Assembly (NCBI RefSeq): GCF_900115655.1
Contig: NZ_FOXF01000004.1
Location: forward strand, 1-64,000
DNA length: 64,000 bases
Direction of reading: 5' to 3'
Source of the DNA: Ruminobacter amylophilus
Lineage (GTDB): Bacteria; Pseudomonadota; Gammaproteobacteria; Enterobacterales; Succinivibrionaceae
Shown: piece after piece, positions 48,378-57,722 of the stretch
Layout of the letters: every line of letters begins with the position of its first letter
Numbering within the stretch: position 1 is the first letter of the stretch
Position numbers and translations under genes: made by a program
Notes under the pieces: generated by a model
What the model was told of the DNA's origin: nothing
The model's input: the letters and a program-made list of their open reading frames with translations, nothing else
Databases searched by the model: none

Positions 48378-49040
48378 ATGGATCAGAACCAGAAGAAAAT
48401 TTGTGCGGCGGAAGAAGCTGTTAAATACGTTAAGGAAAATGCCGTTTTAGGCGTAGGTACCGGTTCAACAGTTAACTACTTTATTGACAGACTTGAACCT
48501 ATAAAGGACAAGATCAAGGGTGCCGTATCCAGCTCAGTAGCTTCAACCAAGAGACTTGAAGCCATGGGTATCAAGGTTTTCGATCTCAATGACGTTGATT
48601 CATTCGACATCTATGTTGACGGTGCCGATGAAATCAATCCTGAAATGGACATGATCAAGGGCGGCGGTGCAGCTCTTACCCGTGAAAAGATTGTTGCCGC
48701 GGTTGCCAGAAAGTTCATCTGCATCGTAGATGATACCAAGGTAGTGGACGTTCTCGGCAAATTCCCTCTTCCTGTTGAAGTTATTCCTATGGCAAGAGAA
48801 TACGTGGCCAGAGAGCTTACCGCACTCGGCGGGCGTCCTGTTTACAGAGAAGGCTGCGTGACCGACAACGGCAATCACATTCTTGACGTACATGATCTTA
48901 AAATCACTGAACCGAAGAAACTTGAACAGACCATCAATGCCATCGCCGGCGTTGTAACCGTCGGTATCTTCGGCAGAAGAGGTGCTGATGTACTGATTGT
49001 CGGAACTGACAACGGCGCAAAGGTTACCGAAAAGAAATAA
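48378..49040 (+). CDS. rpiA: ribose-5-phosphate isomerase A
   Basis: Interconverts ribose-5-phosphate and ribulose-5-phosphate in the pentose phosphate pathway; EC 5.3.1.6. Diagnostic motifs are [15 protein letters not shown] (phosphate loop), [10 protein letters not shown] with catalytic Asp, [12 protein letters not shown], and [11 protein letters not shown]. Length of 220 aa is normal. A consensus promoter lies upstream and a strong terminator downstream at 49139. Confidence 0.97.
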   Translation: MDQNQKKICAAEEAVKYVKENAVLGVGTGSTVNYFIDRLEPIKDKIKGAVSSSVASTKRLEAMGIKVFDLNDVDSFDIYVDGADEINPEMDMIKGGGAALTREKIVAAVARKFICIVDDTKVVDVLGKFPLPVEVIPMAREYVARELTALGGRPVYREGCVTDNGNHILDVHDLKITEPKKLEQTINAIAGVVTVGIFGRRGADVLIVGTDNGAKVTEKK

Positions 49041-49138
49041 CCACACACGATTCTGCGGCGGTATCGGTTCACGACATTACTATTCCGCTGATACCGAATG
49101 CAGTTTCGTACTCCGGTGTGAAAATTCATTCAGACAGA

Positions 49139-49171
49139 AAGACCGAACCCGGAAGGTTCGGTCTTTTTTTG
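49139..49171 (+). terminator. terminator of rpiA
   Basis: AGACCGAACC (49140-49149) pairs with GGTTCGGTCT (49155-49164), followed by seven T. Confidence 0.85.
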
Positions 49172-49247
49172 GTTATTCGCGGAATTGTTGGGAATCCAAG
49201 AGAGAACTAGTATCGAATTAGAGTAAAATTCATACTCTTCATAACAG

Positions 49248-49877
49248 TTACAAATTTAATTTATCGTTTAATTCATCAATCCAACTGCAATCGTCTGACT
49301 CCAGGTTTTCAAGCAATTCAAAAAAATTGGTTGAACCGCAAATCTCATCATCTGTTGGCATTTGCATAACTCTGCCCTTCATTTCTGCATAATTATCAGA
49401 TGTAATTGTTTCCATAACTTTCTCAATTTGATCTCCTCTTCCTTTATATTTTTCAACTCCAGTATAACTCTTAATTAGCGGAGCATTCACAGGTTTGGCA
49501 GGTGACGTAATATTCTGATCAGTCCAGTGTTTTGAGACTATTTGCATTGTACATGGATTGGCAAAAATAACGACGTATTTAGCAACGTCTAAACCATGGA
49601 TGTCATTAATTTTCCTCTTAATATCCTTATATTGCTCATGCGGTTTTTTTTCAGTATCACAAAATACAAAAACAGCGTCATATACATCATTCTGATAACC
49701 GTCCTGATAACGTGCGGCTATATTTCCGTTTCCTTCAGCATTTTTCAGTTCGACTTTATAAATGGAATTCCACACATGCAGATCAATCAAACGTTTGAGA
49801 TATTCATATTCTTCATTGCCTTCACACACTATACATATTTTTCTGGCTGCGCGATTAAAAGGAATGTTATTTGTCAT
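49248..49877 (-). CDS. RloB/Toprim-like protein of a defence-type pair
   Basis: Second gene of a two-gene unit, overlapping the ATPase gene by 11 bases. The N-terminus reads KICIVCEGNEEYEYLKRL, with Glu19 in the first Toprim motif. DAVFVFCDTEKK gives the acidic second motif (Asp74, Glu76). This layout suits RloB- or DUF4276-like Toprim nucleases, which pair with AAA15 ATPases. The C-terminal half is less conserved-looking, with a basic patch MKGRVMQMPTDDEICGSTNF. Codon use is AT-richer than the neighbouring rpiA, fitting horizontal acquisition. A ribosome site (AAGGAATTCCGAG) lies inside the upstream gene. Nuclease activity is inferred. Confidence 0.65.
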   Translation of the reverse strand: MTNNIPFNRAARKICIVCEGNEEYEYLKRLIDLHVWNSIYKVELKNAEGNGNIAARYQDGYQNDVYDAVFVFCDTEKKPHEQYKDIKRKINDIHGLDVAKYVVIFANPCTMQIVSKHWTDQNITSPAKPVNAPLIKSYTGVEKYKGRGDQIEKVMETITSDNYAEMKGRVMQMPTDDEICGSTNFFELLENLESDDCSWIDELNDKLNL

Positions 49878-51138
49878 CTCGGAATTCCTTTTTGGTATTA
49901 ACCTTAAAGCTTAAGAGCGATTTAATTAGTTCAGGTTCAGGAAGAGCTGCAAAAAAGCCTTTACGATATTTTTCAATAATATCGGATGTATCCCTTACTC
50001 CATCAGTGGCAGTAAAATCAGCCAGCGAATACACATAAACTTTTTCTTCATCCTTGCTAACAAACCATATTTGTTCTTTCCTGAATAAGCGTTTACAGTC
50101 CATTAAATTTATATCATGAACCGTAAAAATCATCTGAGCATCAGTATTTAATTCATTATTAAACATGGCAACTATTGCTCTGGTCAGTCTAAAGTGTATA
50201 CTACTGTCCAATTCATCAACCACAAGAATTCTGCCCTGCTCGAGTGCTTCAATGACATAGCTCGCCATGGCGGCTATTTTTTTTGTTCCCGTGGAGTCAA
50301 AAATGATGCTCGGAACCTTCTTTCCTTTGTATGTTGAAACAAGTCTGATTTGATCCATCAATTTTTCGGGCAAATCCAAAACTTGTTCATTTGGCTTAAG
50401 CGGGACATTGATTTTAACTTCTTCCTGATCTACATATTCAAAATTATCCAGATAAAGATCAGCATTCTTAATAAAATCAACTATTTTCTTCTGAAGACTA
50501 TTTGGATTTTTCATCAGTGTTATGGTGTGTTCTATGGGAATGTTATTCATGTCGATAACATCGATTTTGTTGGCAAAACCTGTAAGAATTTCTTTCATTT
50601 TATCAATCGTCGGAGAGTTTCCAGTATCTATCAGATGAAAGAGAACATTGCTTTTTGTCACCAACTTTATCATATCAGTGGTCAGTTCATTATTTCTGAA
50701 GGAAAAATTCTTATCACTAGTATCCAAAACAAGCCATCTTTCTTCTTTTTCATTACCATACTGATCTTTTATTATTTCGGCGAAAGACTCATACAAATAT
50801 TCTTTTTTTTTCGTGTCATATTTAAAATCGTAGGCAAATTTTTTCCCTTCATAAAGAAACGTAACGCCCATTTCACATATGACATTATGGTTAAAAATAT
50901 TAGGAATCAAAGGATTTCCTTTATTCAGGAGAATATGTTTAAGAGCCATTATACATGTAACGAGACTAGTTTTTCCGACATTATTAGGCCCATAGATACC
51001 AATGGTTTTCAAAACAGAAAAATTTTTTTCCTGATGAACATTGCATGAAAGCTTTTTGTTCCGCATATCGGCTTTCATTGATAAGCATATTGGCTCATTA
51101 AACGAATAGCAGTTGTTGGCTCTAATTTCGATTATCAT
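49867..51138 (-). CDS. AAA15-family ATPase (RloA/AriA-like)
   Basis: ABC-like ATPase of the COG1106/AAA15 type. Walker A is GIYGPNNVGKTS with Lys56. An ABC-signature-like DSTGTKKIAAM precedes Walker B ILVVDELDSSIHF (about residue 310), and a switch His occurs in FTVHDINLMD. Residues between hold the long helical/beta lobe of OLD-like ATPases. GGGGG precedes the ATG. Such ATPases with a small Toprim partner act as phage-defence sensors and effectors (RloAB, PARIS). The start of the partner overlaps this stop codon, so translation is coupled. The trigger and target are unknown. Confidence 0.78.
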   Translation of the reverse strand: MIIEIRANNCYSFNEPICLSMKADMRNKKLSCNVHQEKNFSVLKTIGIYGPNNVGKTSLVTCIMALKHILLNKGNPLIPNIFNHNVICEMGVTFLYEGKKFAYDFKYDTKKKEYLYESFAEIIKDQYGNEKEERWLVLDTSDKNFSFRNNELTTDMIKLVTKSNVLFHLIDTGNSPTIDKMKEILTGFANKIDVIDMNNIPIEHTITLMKNPNSLQKKIVDFIKNADLYLDNFEYVDQEEVKINVPLKPNEQVLDLPEKLMDQIRLVSTYKGKKVPSIIFDSTGTKKIAAMASYVIEALEQGRILVVDELDSSIHFRLTRAIVAMFNNELNTDAQMIFTVHDINLMDCKRLFRKEQIWFVSKDEEKVYVYSLADFTATDGVRDTSDIIEKYRKGFFAALPEPELIKSLLSFKVNTKKEFRDDK

Positions 51139-51618
51139 ATTTCCCCCTAATATCAGTATATATAGAATATAATATACCAGTTTAATTATTTATGCATTTT
51201 TTTACATAAAAAATAGGTTTTGTTTTATACGGATTAACTATTTTCAAAGGCTCCAATAATGATAAGTTAAGTAAATGTTCTGAAATAACCTTTTAGTCAA
51301 ATATCGTTATGTTTGAAATATCTGCCATATTACAAAAAAACAAATGTGACAATGAACGCATTTTTACATATAAAACTTTTTATATATAAAAATGTCTGTA
51401 AAAGCCGATATTTTGCGTATAGTAAGAAGGTGTTTTGCAGATAACATTAAAGGTGAAAAGAAGTCTGTTTACTCCAGAAAAGCTGTTAAGGTCATCAATG
51501 ATATCTCAACATCCGAACGTTATGTCTGTATTTGATATGAAAAAATGGTTCTTCATTTTCAGAAACAGATTCTTATTTCATTTTCCGGCCTATTCTGAAA
51601 AACCGGTTGTTTCTTTCT
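51139..51618. other. AT-rich intergenic, upstream of the AAA15 pair
   Basis: About 480 bases of very AT-rich DNA, likely carrying the promoter of the AAA15/Toprim pair. A 70-codon frame at 51435-51647 lacks a ribosome site. No att-like repeat or known operator seen. Confidence 0.4.
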
Positions 51619-51658
51619 GTAAAAAAAGGCGCGTCATCCTGACATGACGCACCTTTTT
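51619..51658 (-). terminator. terminator of the 51680-52582 gene
   Basis: AAAAGGCGCGTCAT pairs with ATGACGCACCTTTT (one G-U pair) across about 51625-51656. A-run before and T-run after. Confidence 0.8.
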
Positions 51659-51679
51659 ACTGACTGCTAAAACTGCCTT

Positions 51680-52582
51680 TTAATGGATTTCGCAGTTCAT
51701 ATAGGAACTGCCCTGCTGATTTCTTAACTCGATTTCAACCCCGCCGGAATCCACGAATTTTAGCTGGGTGCTGTAGTCACAGTCATAGCAGATACTGCTG
51801 ATGTCACGAAGATATTCCCCTTTGTGCTGAGGGAAACCGTAAACACTGTAATCCTCACCCTTTATACTGAAATGTCCGACCGGAAGCTGAGTGGAATACA
51901 TTTTTAGAATAACCAGCTGATGTCTGCCCTCACTGTCTGCATTTTCATTCTCAGCGGCTTTTCGGCCAGGAACACAGTCAAGGAGCATCTCCTGATGCTC
52001 TTCAGTTCCCTGATCTATACGCTCCTCGGCAATCATGAGCTCAAAATAGTTTTCCGCACAGCTGGAACTGAATCTGTTTTTCACGCAGGTATTCAGACGG
52101 CCGCGGTGAAGAGCACAGCCGAAAACGCATCCGTGTTCGTCATACTGAAGTCCCAGATACTTAAGATACTCCTCTTCAAGATACATAAGCTTCGGATTAT
52201 GACAGATGATGCTTTCCGGATCGCTTTCCTTGTACCTGTCACATACATCACGACTGAGATTCATCAGACGGATGATTTCACTTTTCTGAAATTCCCTGCT
52301 TCTCGGATTATTCTGCAGATCCGGTATTTTTTTCACCAGAATCTTCTCTTCCTTTTTGAAGTTATTTGGAATAAGGCCTCCGCGGCTGAAATTAGCCAGG
52401 GACTCTCTGGCAGGCTTTTTGTTTTCTGCGGCAGTGTCCCGGGCTTCTTCACGGGCCTGTACAGGATTCATCAGAACAAATCCTGCCAGCGAAACCGCCA
52501 GTGCCTTTTTCAGAAAGGATACAGCTCCGCTGAACTCACCCGCCTTCCTTTCAGACAGGCTGATGTTTCTGTAGTCATGCAT
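51680..52582 (-). CDS. exported Cys-rich protein, 300 aa
   Basis: Not recognised. A long polar n-region (residues 1-23) precedes a Sec core and a cleavage site near MNPVQA at about residue 43. The mature part holds about nine Cys, several in pairs (DEHGCVFGCALH, LNTCVKNRFSSSCAEN, SICYDCDYS), suggesting disulfides or metal binding. The C-terminal 80 residues look beta-rich and end NCEIH. GAGGAAAA precedes the ATG. It is monocistronic and convergent with nothing; a sigma-factor regulator operon lies divergently upstream. Confidence 0.65.
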   Translation of the reverse strand: MHDYRNISLSERKAGEFSGAVSFLKKALAVSLAGFVLMNPVQAREEARDTAAENKKPARESLANFSRGGLIPNNFKKEEKILVKKIPDLQNNPRSREFQKSEIIRLMNLSRDVCDRYKESDPESIICHNPKLMYLEEEYLKYLGLQYDEHGCVFGCALHRGRLNTCVKNRFSSSCAENYFELMIAEERIDQGTEEHQEMLLDCVPGRKAAENENADSEGRHQLVILKMYSTQLPVGHFSIKGEDYSVYGFPQHKGEYLRDISSICYDCDYSTQLKFVDSGGVEIELRNQQGSSYMNCEIH

Positions 52583-52990
52583 TTATGTTTTCCTCATTAT
52601 CTGCAGTCACTGATTTCTCGGAATAAAATGAGACTGCAGCTTTTTTTATGTTATGTGTTTCTGCTTTATATTATTTTTGCTGTGTGCATTTTCTGATATT
52701 CCGGCAAGATTTGCAATATAAGAAAATCATGATGTTTTTTCCGTTCATAATTCCATATTTTCAGAACAGGCTGCAAACTGCCTGAAGACAGGCTGTTCTT
52801 CAGGTATTTCCGGCGACGGATGAAAAATACTGCCGCTCGCATGTCAAATTTATTGCTGTTTTTCACAACCTTGACATCATTTTGGAATCTTATTTTCATA
52901 TTTATAAATCAGTCATCTTTCGTGCATTCCACAATGTGATAAAATTTCGTTCAGAATAAAAACAGTTTTTTCACTTTTGAAAGATGAACC
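52583..52990. other. divergent intergenic region
   Basis: Promoter region between the Cys-rich protein gene (minus) and the partner-switching operon (plus). A TGTGATAAAATTTC stretch near 52936 is only a partial CRP half-site. No gene seen. Confidence 0.4.
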
Positions 52991-54730
52991 ATGACTATAA
53001 ACTTTTCAGACCTGCGACATAAAATTGCGGTTGTGTTTTCCTGCAGTCTTTTTTACTTCGCCGTCTCCATTCCGTTCATTGATTATCTCCGGCTGTCTCC
53101 AACCACGGAAGTACGTCCATACTGCGTACTGCCCTTTATTTTGTCTCTGGTATACGGATTTCCCGGTGTTCTCGGTACAGCCCTTGGCAATATCTTTTCG
53201 GATATTTACTATGGCGGCATGGACATCAGGATCATGACCATGGGAGCCTGTTTTCAGATAATCTACGGCTACGGCGGTGCACTCATGTGGAAATATCTGC
53301 GCCGCAGAAGCAACAACATTTTCCGTCTGGACAAGATTCATAAAATTACTCAGTATCTTCTGCTCGTTGTTCTGCTCAGTCTTATTGTAACCTTTATGGT
53401 ATGGCTGACCCTGCATTTCTACTACGGTCTGAATGTTTTCGGGGTTGGATTCAATAACACCCTGATGAACCACATGATCTTCTTCGTGGTTCTGGGAATT
53501 CCGTTTTTCGTGGGATATTCCTACCACCTGCAGAAAAAAAAGCTCAGTCTGCAGCCGACGGACATGAGCAATGCCTATCTGTTTTCCCTTAATGAAAAAT
53601 TCATCCTTTTTTTCGTGATGATATCCGAGATTGTATCCACTGTTATTGCGATTTTCGCCTATCTGTTCTTCAGAGCATACCAGATCTACGACTCGGTAAC
53701 ACTGTGGGCTCATATCTACGTCATAGGCGGAGCCACGCTGTACATATGTCTTTGTCCATCCCTGCTTATACTCCGTTCCATTGAACGTCATATCTCCCGT
53801 CCCATTGAAATTCTATCCTCCATCGGCAAGAATTTCGGTGAGCATGAAGACATCAAATCCGAAATCGAACATATACAGTCAACCGTAAGTCAGTTCACTT
53901 CCTATAAATCGGAAATCGGCGAACTTGCACTGTCCTTCCGGACTTTCTCACAGAAACTCAAGGAATTCTTTCTTAAACTTACCAGCATATCAAAAGAAAG
54001 AACCAGAGTGGCCACTCAGCTGCGAATTGCCGCCGACATACAGAAAGGAGCCCTTCCCGAGCCGATTCAGCTGACGGAAATAGATCTGTATGCCTCAATG
54101 GATCCCGCTCTCGAAGTCGGAGGAGACTTCTATGATTATTTCAGAGTGGGAGAACATCATCTGGGATTCGTTATAGCTGACGTATCAGACAAGGGAATTC
54201 CGGCCTCCCTGTTCATGATGATATCCAAGACCATTATTCAGAAGAACATGATGGACGGCATGTCTCCGGGGCCGGCTCTCACGAAATCAAACGCCGAACT
54301 CTGCCGCAACAACAGAGCCGAAATGTTTGTAACCGTATTCTGCGGACTGCTGGATCTTGAAACCGGAGAACTGAAATATGCCAGTGCCGGACACGATCAC
54401 CCGTTCATTTCCCAGAACGGAGAAGCCTTCAGAATAATGAACAACAAAACCGGTTTTGTTCTCGGGGCACTAGAAGATATCATATATGCTGAAAATGTTA
54501 TAAAGCTCTCTAAAGGCGATATCTTTTTCATGTATACTGACGGAGTACCTGAATCCTCCAACGAGGATAAGGAACAGTTCGGATTTGAAAGGACTCTTGA
54601 TGTTCTCTCTGCAAATCGGGACAGAGCAATGGAGGATATGTGCTGCGCACTTAAAGAATCCATCAGTCAGTTCAAGGGCTTTGCCAAGCAGTTTGACGAT
54701 CTTACTGTTCTGGCAATTCGTATGAACTGA
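52991..54730 (+). CDS. membrane PP2C/SpoIIE-type phosphatase (RsbU-like)
   Basis: First gene of a partner-switching operon. The N-terminal about 250 residues hold six to seven TM segments with PFILSLVYGFPGVLGTALGNIFSDIYYG, reminiscent of ECF substrate-binding (QueT-like) or MASE-type membrane domains. A linker with coiled coil follows (about 275-340). The SpoIIE phosphatase domain is about 345-575, with LEVGGDFYDYF, IADVSDKGIPASLFM, SAGHDHPFI and MYTDGVPES carrying the metal-binding Asp residues. Such phosphatases dephosphorylate the STAS antagonist. A weak ribosome site precedes the ATG. The HATPase and STAS genes follow with 26- and 51-base gaps. Confidence 0.88.
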   Translation: MTINFSDLRHKIAVVFSCSLFYFAVSIPFIDYLRLSPTTEVRPYCVLPFILSLVYGFPGVLGTALGNIFSDIYYGGMDIRIMTMGACFQIIYGYGGALMWKYLRRRSNNIFRLDKIHKITQYLLLVVLLSLIVTFMVWLTLHFYYGLNVFGVGFNNTLMNHMIFFVVLGIPFFVGYSYHLQKKKLSLQPTDMSNAYLFSLNEKFILFFVMISEIVSTVIAIFAYLFFRAYQIYDSVTLWAHIYVIGGATLYICLCPSLLILRSIERHISRPIEILSSIGKNFGEHEDIKSEIEHIQSTVSQFTSYKSEIGELALSFRTFSQKLKEFFLKLTSISKERTRVATQLRIAADIQKGALPEPIQLTEIDLYASMDPALEVGGDFYDYFRVGEHHLGFVIADVSDKGIPASLFMMISKTIIQKNMMDGMSPGPALTKSNAELCRNNRAEMFVTVFCGLLDLETGELKYASAGHDHPFISQNGEAFRIMNNKTGFVLGALEDIIYAENVIKLSKGDIFFMYTDGVPESSNEDKEQFGFERTLDVLSANRDRAMEDMCCALKESISQFKGFAKQFDDLTVLAIRMN

Positions 54731-54756
54731 CGGTATTTTGGCGAAAGAAGTACAAA

Positions 54757-55155
54757 ATGATAATAGAAAAAAGGTTTAAGACGGAAGAAATTACCTCAGA
54801 AAGTATTCTGGATTTCATCAGCACTTCAGTTGAAGACTTCGGTATTTCAGAAACTACCATAGTTAGACTCAGTGTCTGCACTGATGAGATTGTATCCAAC
54901 ATTCTGAACCACAGTCATGCGAAATACATCGACGTCACAGTTGAGGTAGAACATAACGTTCCTACTATATCCGTTTCATTTACTGATGACGGAGAACCTT
55001 TCAACCCTCTGATTGAAGCAGAAGAACCGGATTTCAGCCAGCCTCTTGATGAACGAAAGGAAGGAGGCATGGGCGTGTATATGGTAAAAAAGATGGCAAG
55101 GAACGTAACTTACAGTCGTAATGACCGACAGAACATCTTCACCATCTGCATCTGA
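54757..55155 (+). CDS. anti-sigma/serine kinase of HATPase type (RsbW-like)
   Basis: Small GHKL ATPase of the RsbW/SpoIIAB class. The N-box is TDEIVSNILNHSHA, the DDGEPFNP region is the G1 box, and EGGMGVYMVKKM is the G2 box. Length of 132 aa is typical. These kinases bind a sigma factor or other target and phosphorylate the STAS partner. It lies directly between the phosphatase and antagonist genes. No sigma factor gene is adjacent, so the regulated target may not be a sigma factor. Confidence 0.88.
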   Translation: MIIEKRFKTEEITSESILDFISTSVEDFGISETTIVRLSVCTDEIVSNILNHSHAKYIDVTVEVEHNVPTISVSFTDDGEPFNPLIEAEEPDFSQPLDERKEGGMGVYMVKKMARNVTYSRNDRQNIFTICI

Positions 55156-55206
55156 CCTTTATCATGTATTACATAGACTTATATTATAACTTACGGAACA
55201 GTTAGA

Positions 55207-55467
55207 ATGAATTTAACAGGAAGAATTGAAAGCACCAATGCTGCGGAATGGTATGACAAAATCAGGGCGGAAATCCCTGAATCCGGGGACATGGAACTTG
55301 ACTGCAGTGATCTCGTTTATATTTCATCTGCAGGAATCCGCATCATCATTAACATCTACAAGATCGTCAGAAAGAACGGATATACGCTGATCCTCAGAAA
55401 TATTCGTCCTCCGGTAATGGAAGTTCTGGAGCTTACTGGCGTATCAGACTTCATAACGATAATGTAA
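55207..55467 (+). CDS. STAS anti-anti-sigma protein (RsbV-like)
   Basis: Small STAS-domain antagonist. The conserved loop LVYISSAGIRIII places the likely phosphoserine at Ser41, aligned with Ser58 of SpoIIAA. LRNIRPPVMEVLELTG is the typical C-terminal part. Length of 86 aa is short but complete. It completes the phosphatase-kinase-antagonist operon. No terminator is obvious after it. Confidence 0.88.
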   Translation: MNLTGRIESTNAAEWYDKIRAEIPESGDMELDCSDLVYISSAGIRIIINIYKIVRKNGYTLILRNIRPPVMEVLELTGVSDFITIM

Positions 55468-55769
55468 TCTCTTCGGTTTTCCGGATAACTGAATAAACGC
55501 GTGTTCAGGATTACGTATGCCACATGCCTCCTCCTGTCTTTCAGGATTCGGAGAAAGAATTCCTGACACGTATGTGTCTTCATGCACTTACGGTCACGTA
55601 ATATGCGGCATTAACCTGAACCTGATTTTCAGCAATATTGAATGTCGTCTGATATTTTGCACGGCTTAATCTTTGAAATTGTCAGGATTTTAATATTCCG
55701 GACAGACTGCAGAAAGTACCGCCAAAATTCCGGTTCCCATCAAACAAACATCAGGACTAACAGCAAATC
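55468..55769. other. intergenic, no gene seen
   Basis: Spacer between the STAS gene and the M15 peptidase. A minus-strand frame at 55356-55583 overlaps the STAS gene and is not called. No clear terminator or promoter. Confidence 0.35.
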
Positions 55770-56477
55770 ATGTCTGACATAGATTATTCCGACAGCAGAA
55801 TACTGCACGGTCTTAAAGAAGAACACCTGACAGAACTGACTTCCGGAAACGGAAGATTCCGTCTCACTCCTCTTACCGCAGAAGCCTTTACCAGAATGAG
55901 AAATGATGCTCTGAAAGACGGCATCAATCTCTGCATAGCCTCCTCCTTCAGAAACTTCGAACGTCAGAAACTGATTTTTGAGGAAAAAATCGCCGGAATC
56001 AGAAAGGTTCTTGATCGCAACGAGTGCCCTGTAGACATATCCGCCATGAGCAGAAACGAGCTTATCAGAACCATTATGTTTTTCAGCGCCGTACCCGGAC
56101 TTTCAAGACATCACTGGGGGACGGATCTTGACGTGTACACTCCGGATACCCTGGCACGGGGAGAGGAGCTTGATCTGACAAACAGATGCTACAGCTGCGG
56201 CTGTCAGCAGTGTGTCGGAGACTGGCTGGGAGAAAACATGCACAGATACGGATTCTTCAGACCTTACAGCCATGACAACGATCTGTTTTCTTACGAACTG
56301 TGGCATATAAGCTACGGACCGGAATCCGATCTGTTTACCGGGAACCTTGATTATTACGAATGCATCAGTTTCCTGAGAGAAGAGGCAGGACTTTCCGCCC
56401 CAGAAACAGTCATCGACATTATTGCCGATGATTTCAATGAAAGATTCAAACTGCTTTCTCCTGAATGTCAGGCCTGA
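55770..56477 (+). CDS. M15-family D,D-carboxypeptidase-like metallopeptidase with Cys cluster
   Basis: LAS-fold zinc peptidase of the VanY/M15 type. The zinc motif SRHHWGTDLD provides His114 and Asp121; the third ligand lies in YELWHISY (Glu176, His179). The protein has no obvious signal peptide, so it may be cytoplasmic, acting on recycled muropeptides, or exported by another route. Residues 140-148 form a tight Cys cluster (CYSCGCQQC) between the two zinc motifs, unusual for the family and possibly a structural metal site. No obvious ribosome site. Physiological substrate unproven. Confidence 0.82.
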   Translation: MSDIDYSDSRILHGLKEEHLTELTSGNGRFRLTPLTAEAFTRMRNDALKDGINLCIASSFRNFERQKLIFEEKIAGIRKVLDRNECPVDISAMSRNELIRTIMFFSAVPGLSRHHWGTDLDVYTPDTLARGEELDLTNRCYSCGCQQCVGDWLGENMHRYGFFRPYSHDNDLFSYELWHISYGPESDLFTGNLDYYECISFLREEAGLSAPETVIDIIADDFNERFKLLSPECQA

Positions 56478-56736
56478 GGCCCGATACTCATGTGCTGTCA
56501 TCAGACGTAAAACAATCAGTCGTTCCGAACCGTTTTACGTCTGTATGCAGAATCTCAGACTCGGGAATATTCACCACTGCAGCTTCTTCACTTCCAGATT
56601 ATCTCAAATAATACGGAAGAGCAGTCGTAATCATCCGCAATTAACATAATTGTTTCAGTAACACAGATAATTATTGTCAGAAGCAGCAGCTTTATTGTTT
56701 AATGCAGTAAAGGAACTTTTTCCGAGGAGAAAGCTT

Positions 56737-56946
56737 ATGGATAATCGCCCTGAAAAATTTTTGAAATGTTCTAAATGCGGATCCGGAAATATCGAAATCA
56801 CCCGCAGTATTCCACCTGAAAACGAAGGTTTCTTTCAGAAGCTCCTAAGAAAAACCAGGGACAGAGCCATGCCTTCCGCACCTCTTTCCGGTAAATTTTA
56901 CGTTATATGCAGAGATTGCGGTAACGTAACCATGATACTGAAATAG
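56737..56946 (+). CDS. small zinc-ribbon protein, 69 aa
   Basis: The ATG at 56737 follows a strong GAGGAGAAAG ribosome site, better than the open-frame start at 56674. The protein has two CxxC pairs, CSKCGSG near residue 11 and CRDCGNV near the C-terminus, which together form a single zinc ribbon. Between them are basic residues (LLRKTRDRA). Function unknown; nucleic-acid or protein binding is possible. Confidence 0.7.
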   Translation: MDNRPEKFLKCSKCGSGNIEITRSIPPENEGFFQKLLRKTRDRAMPSAPLSGKFYVICRDCGNVTMILK

Positions 56947-57411
56947 ACAGTTCACATACAGCCGCCGTTCAGCCGGCAGGATATTGAAACATTTTTCATG
57001 AGAAAGTTATGCTCATTCACGGTAATGTTTCATAAAATTCAACAACAATTGTTGTGAGCACTCCTGTTTAAACAGTTCCTGACCGCAGCAGAACACCAGA
57101 CTGTTCAATATTTAATCAAACAAACCATTGCACACCCAGTGGTTATTCCTACTGTTTTAATGTGATAAAACCGCATTCTCCGCCATCTGATTACTGCTTT
57201 CTGATTAATTTAACTACATATCTCTAATTATAGTGGCACTAAAAGTTACTAATATATCGTCTCTATTAAATTATAAGTTTTTTATATACACATCCCTGTT
57301 AAATGCGAATCTCTTTAAAGATAACGTTTTCACAAATATCTTAATCAGCTAAAAACTTATAATTTTTTAGTATGTGTATAGTTTTTATATTTTGTATTTG
57401 TAAATTTGGAC

Positions 57412-57427
57412 ACACTATATATAGTGG
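57412..57427 (+). promoter_or_regulatory. NrdR-type box upstream of nrdD
   Basis: ACACTATATATAGTGG matches the NrdR consensus acaCwAtATaTwGtgt at 15 of 16 positions. A single strong box is seen; a clear second box at the usual phased spacing is not. Confidence 0.65.
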
Positions 57428-57544
57428 TATTCTTTTATTTTTTAAAAAAATTAACACCATATGTAGGAGGCGTGTTTTTTACACTGTTACTTTTTAACCA
57501 AAAATAACGTAAACATCGATTCTGCAAGACCTACAAGAAAAACA

Positions 57545-57558
57545 TTGATCTGAATCAA
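57545..57558 (+). promoter_or_regulatory. FNR-type binding site upstream of nrdD
   Basis: TTGAT-CTGA-ATCAA is an exact match to the FNR consensus. A TATAAA element at 57577-57582 would place the site near the class II position of a promoter there, giving a 5' leader of about 400 bases. FNR would activate anaerobically. Confidence 0.6.
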
Positions 57559-57636
57559 TTTTTATGCAATTAAAAATATAAAAAATTTTTTTGTTGTGTG
57601 ACTCTCAAAAACTTGCTAAATTGCACAACGAAAAAG

Positions 57637-57663
57637 TTGCATACCTTTGAAGCTTGCTATAAT
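57637..57663 (+). promoter_or_regulatory. candidate extended -10 promoter of nrdD
   Basis: TTGCAT (57637-57642) and TGC-TATAAT (TATAAT at 57658-57663) with a 15-base spacer form an extended -10 promoter. The leader to nrdD would be about 325 bases. Confidence 0.45.
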
Positions 57664-57722
57664 CAAAGTATGCAGAGTGATGAAAGATTTTTCTGCGTCT
57701 TTTTTCAGGACGGAAAATAATC

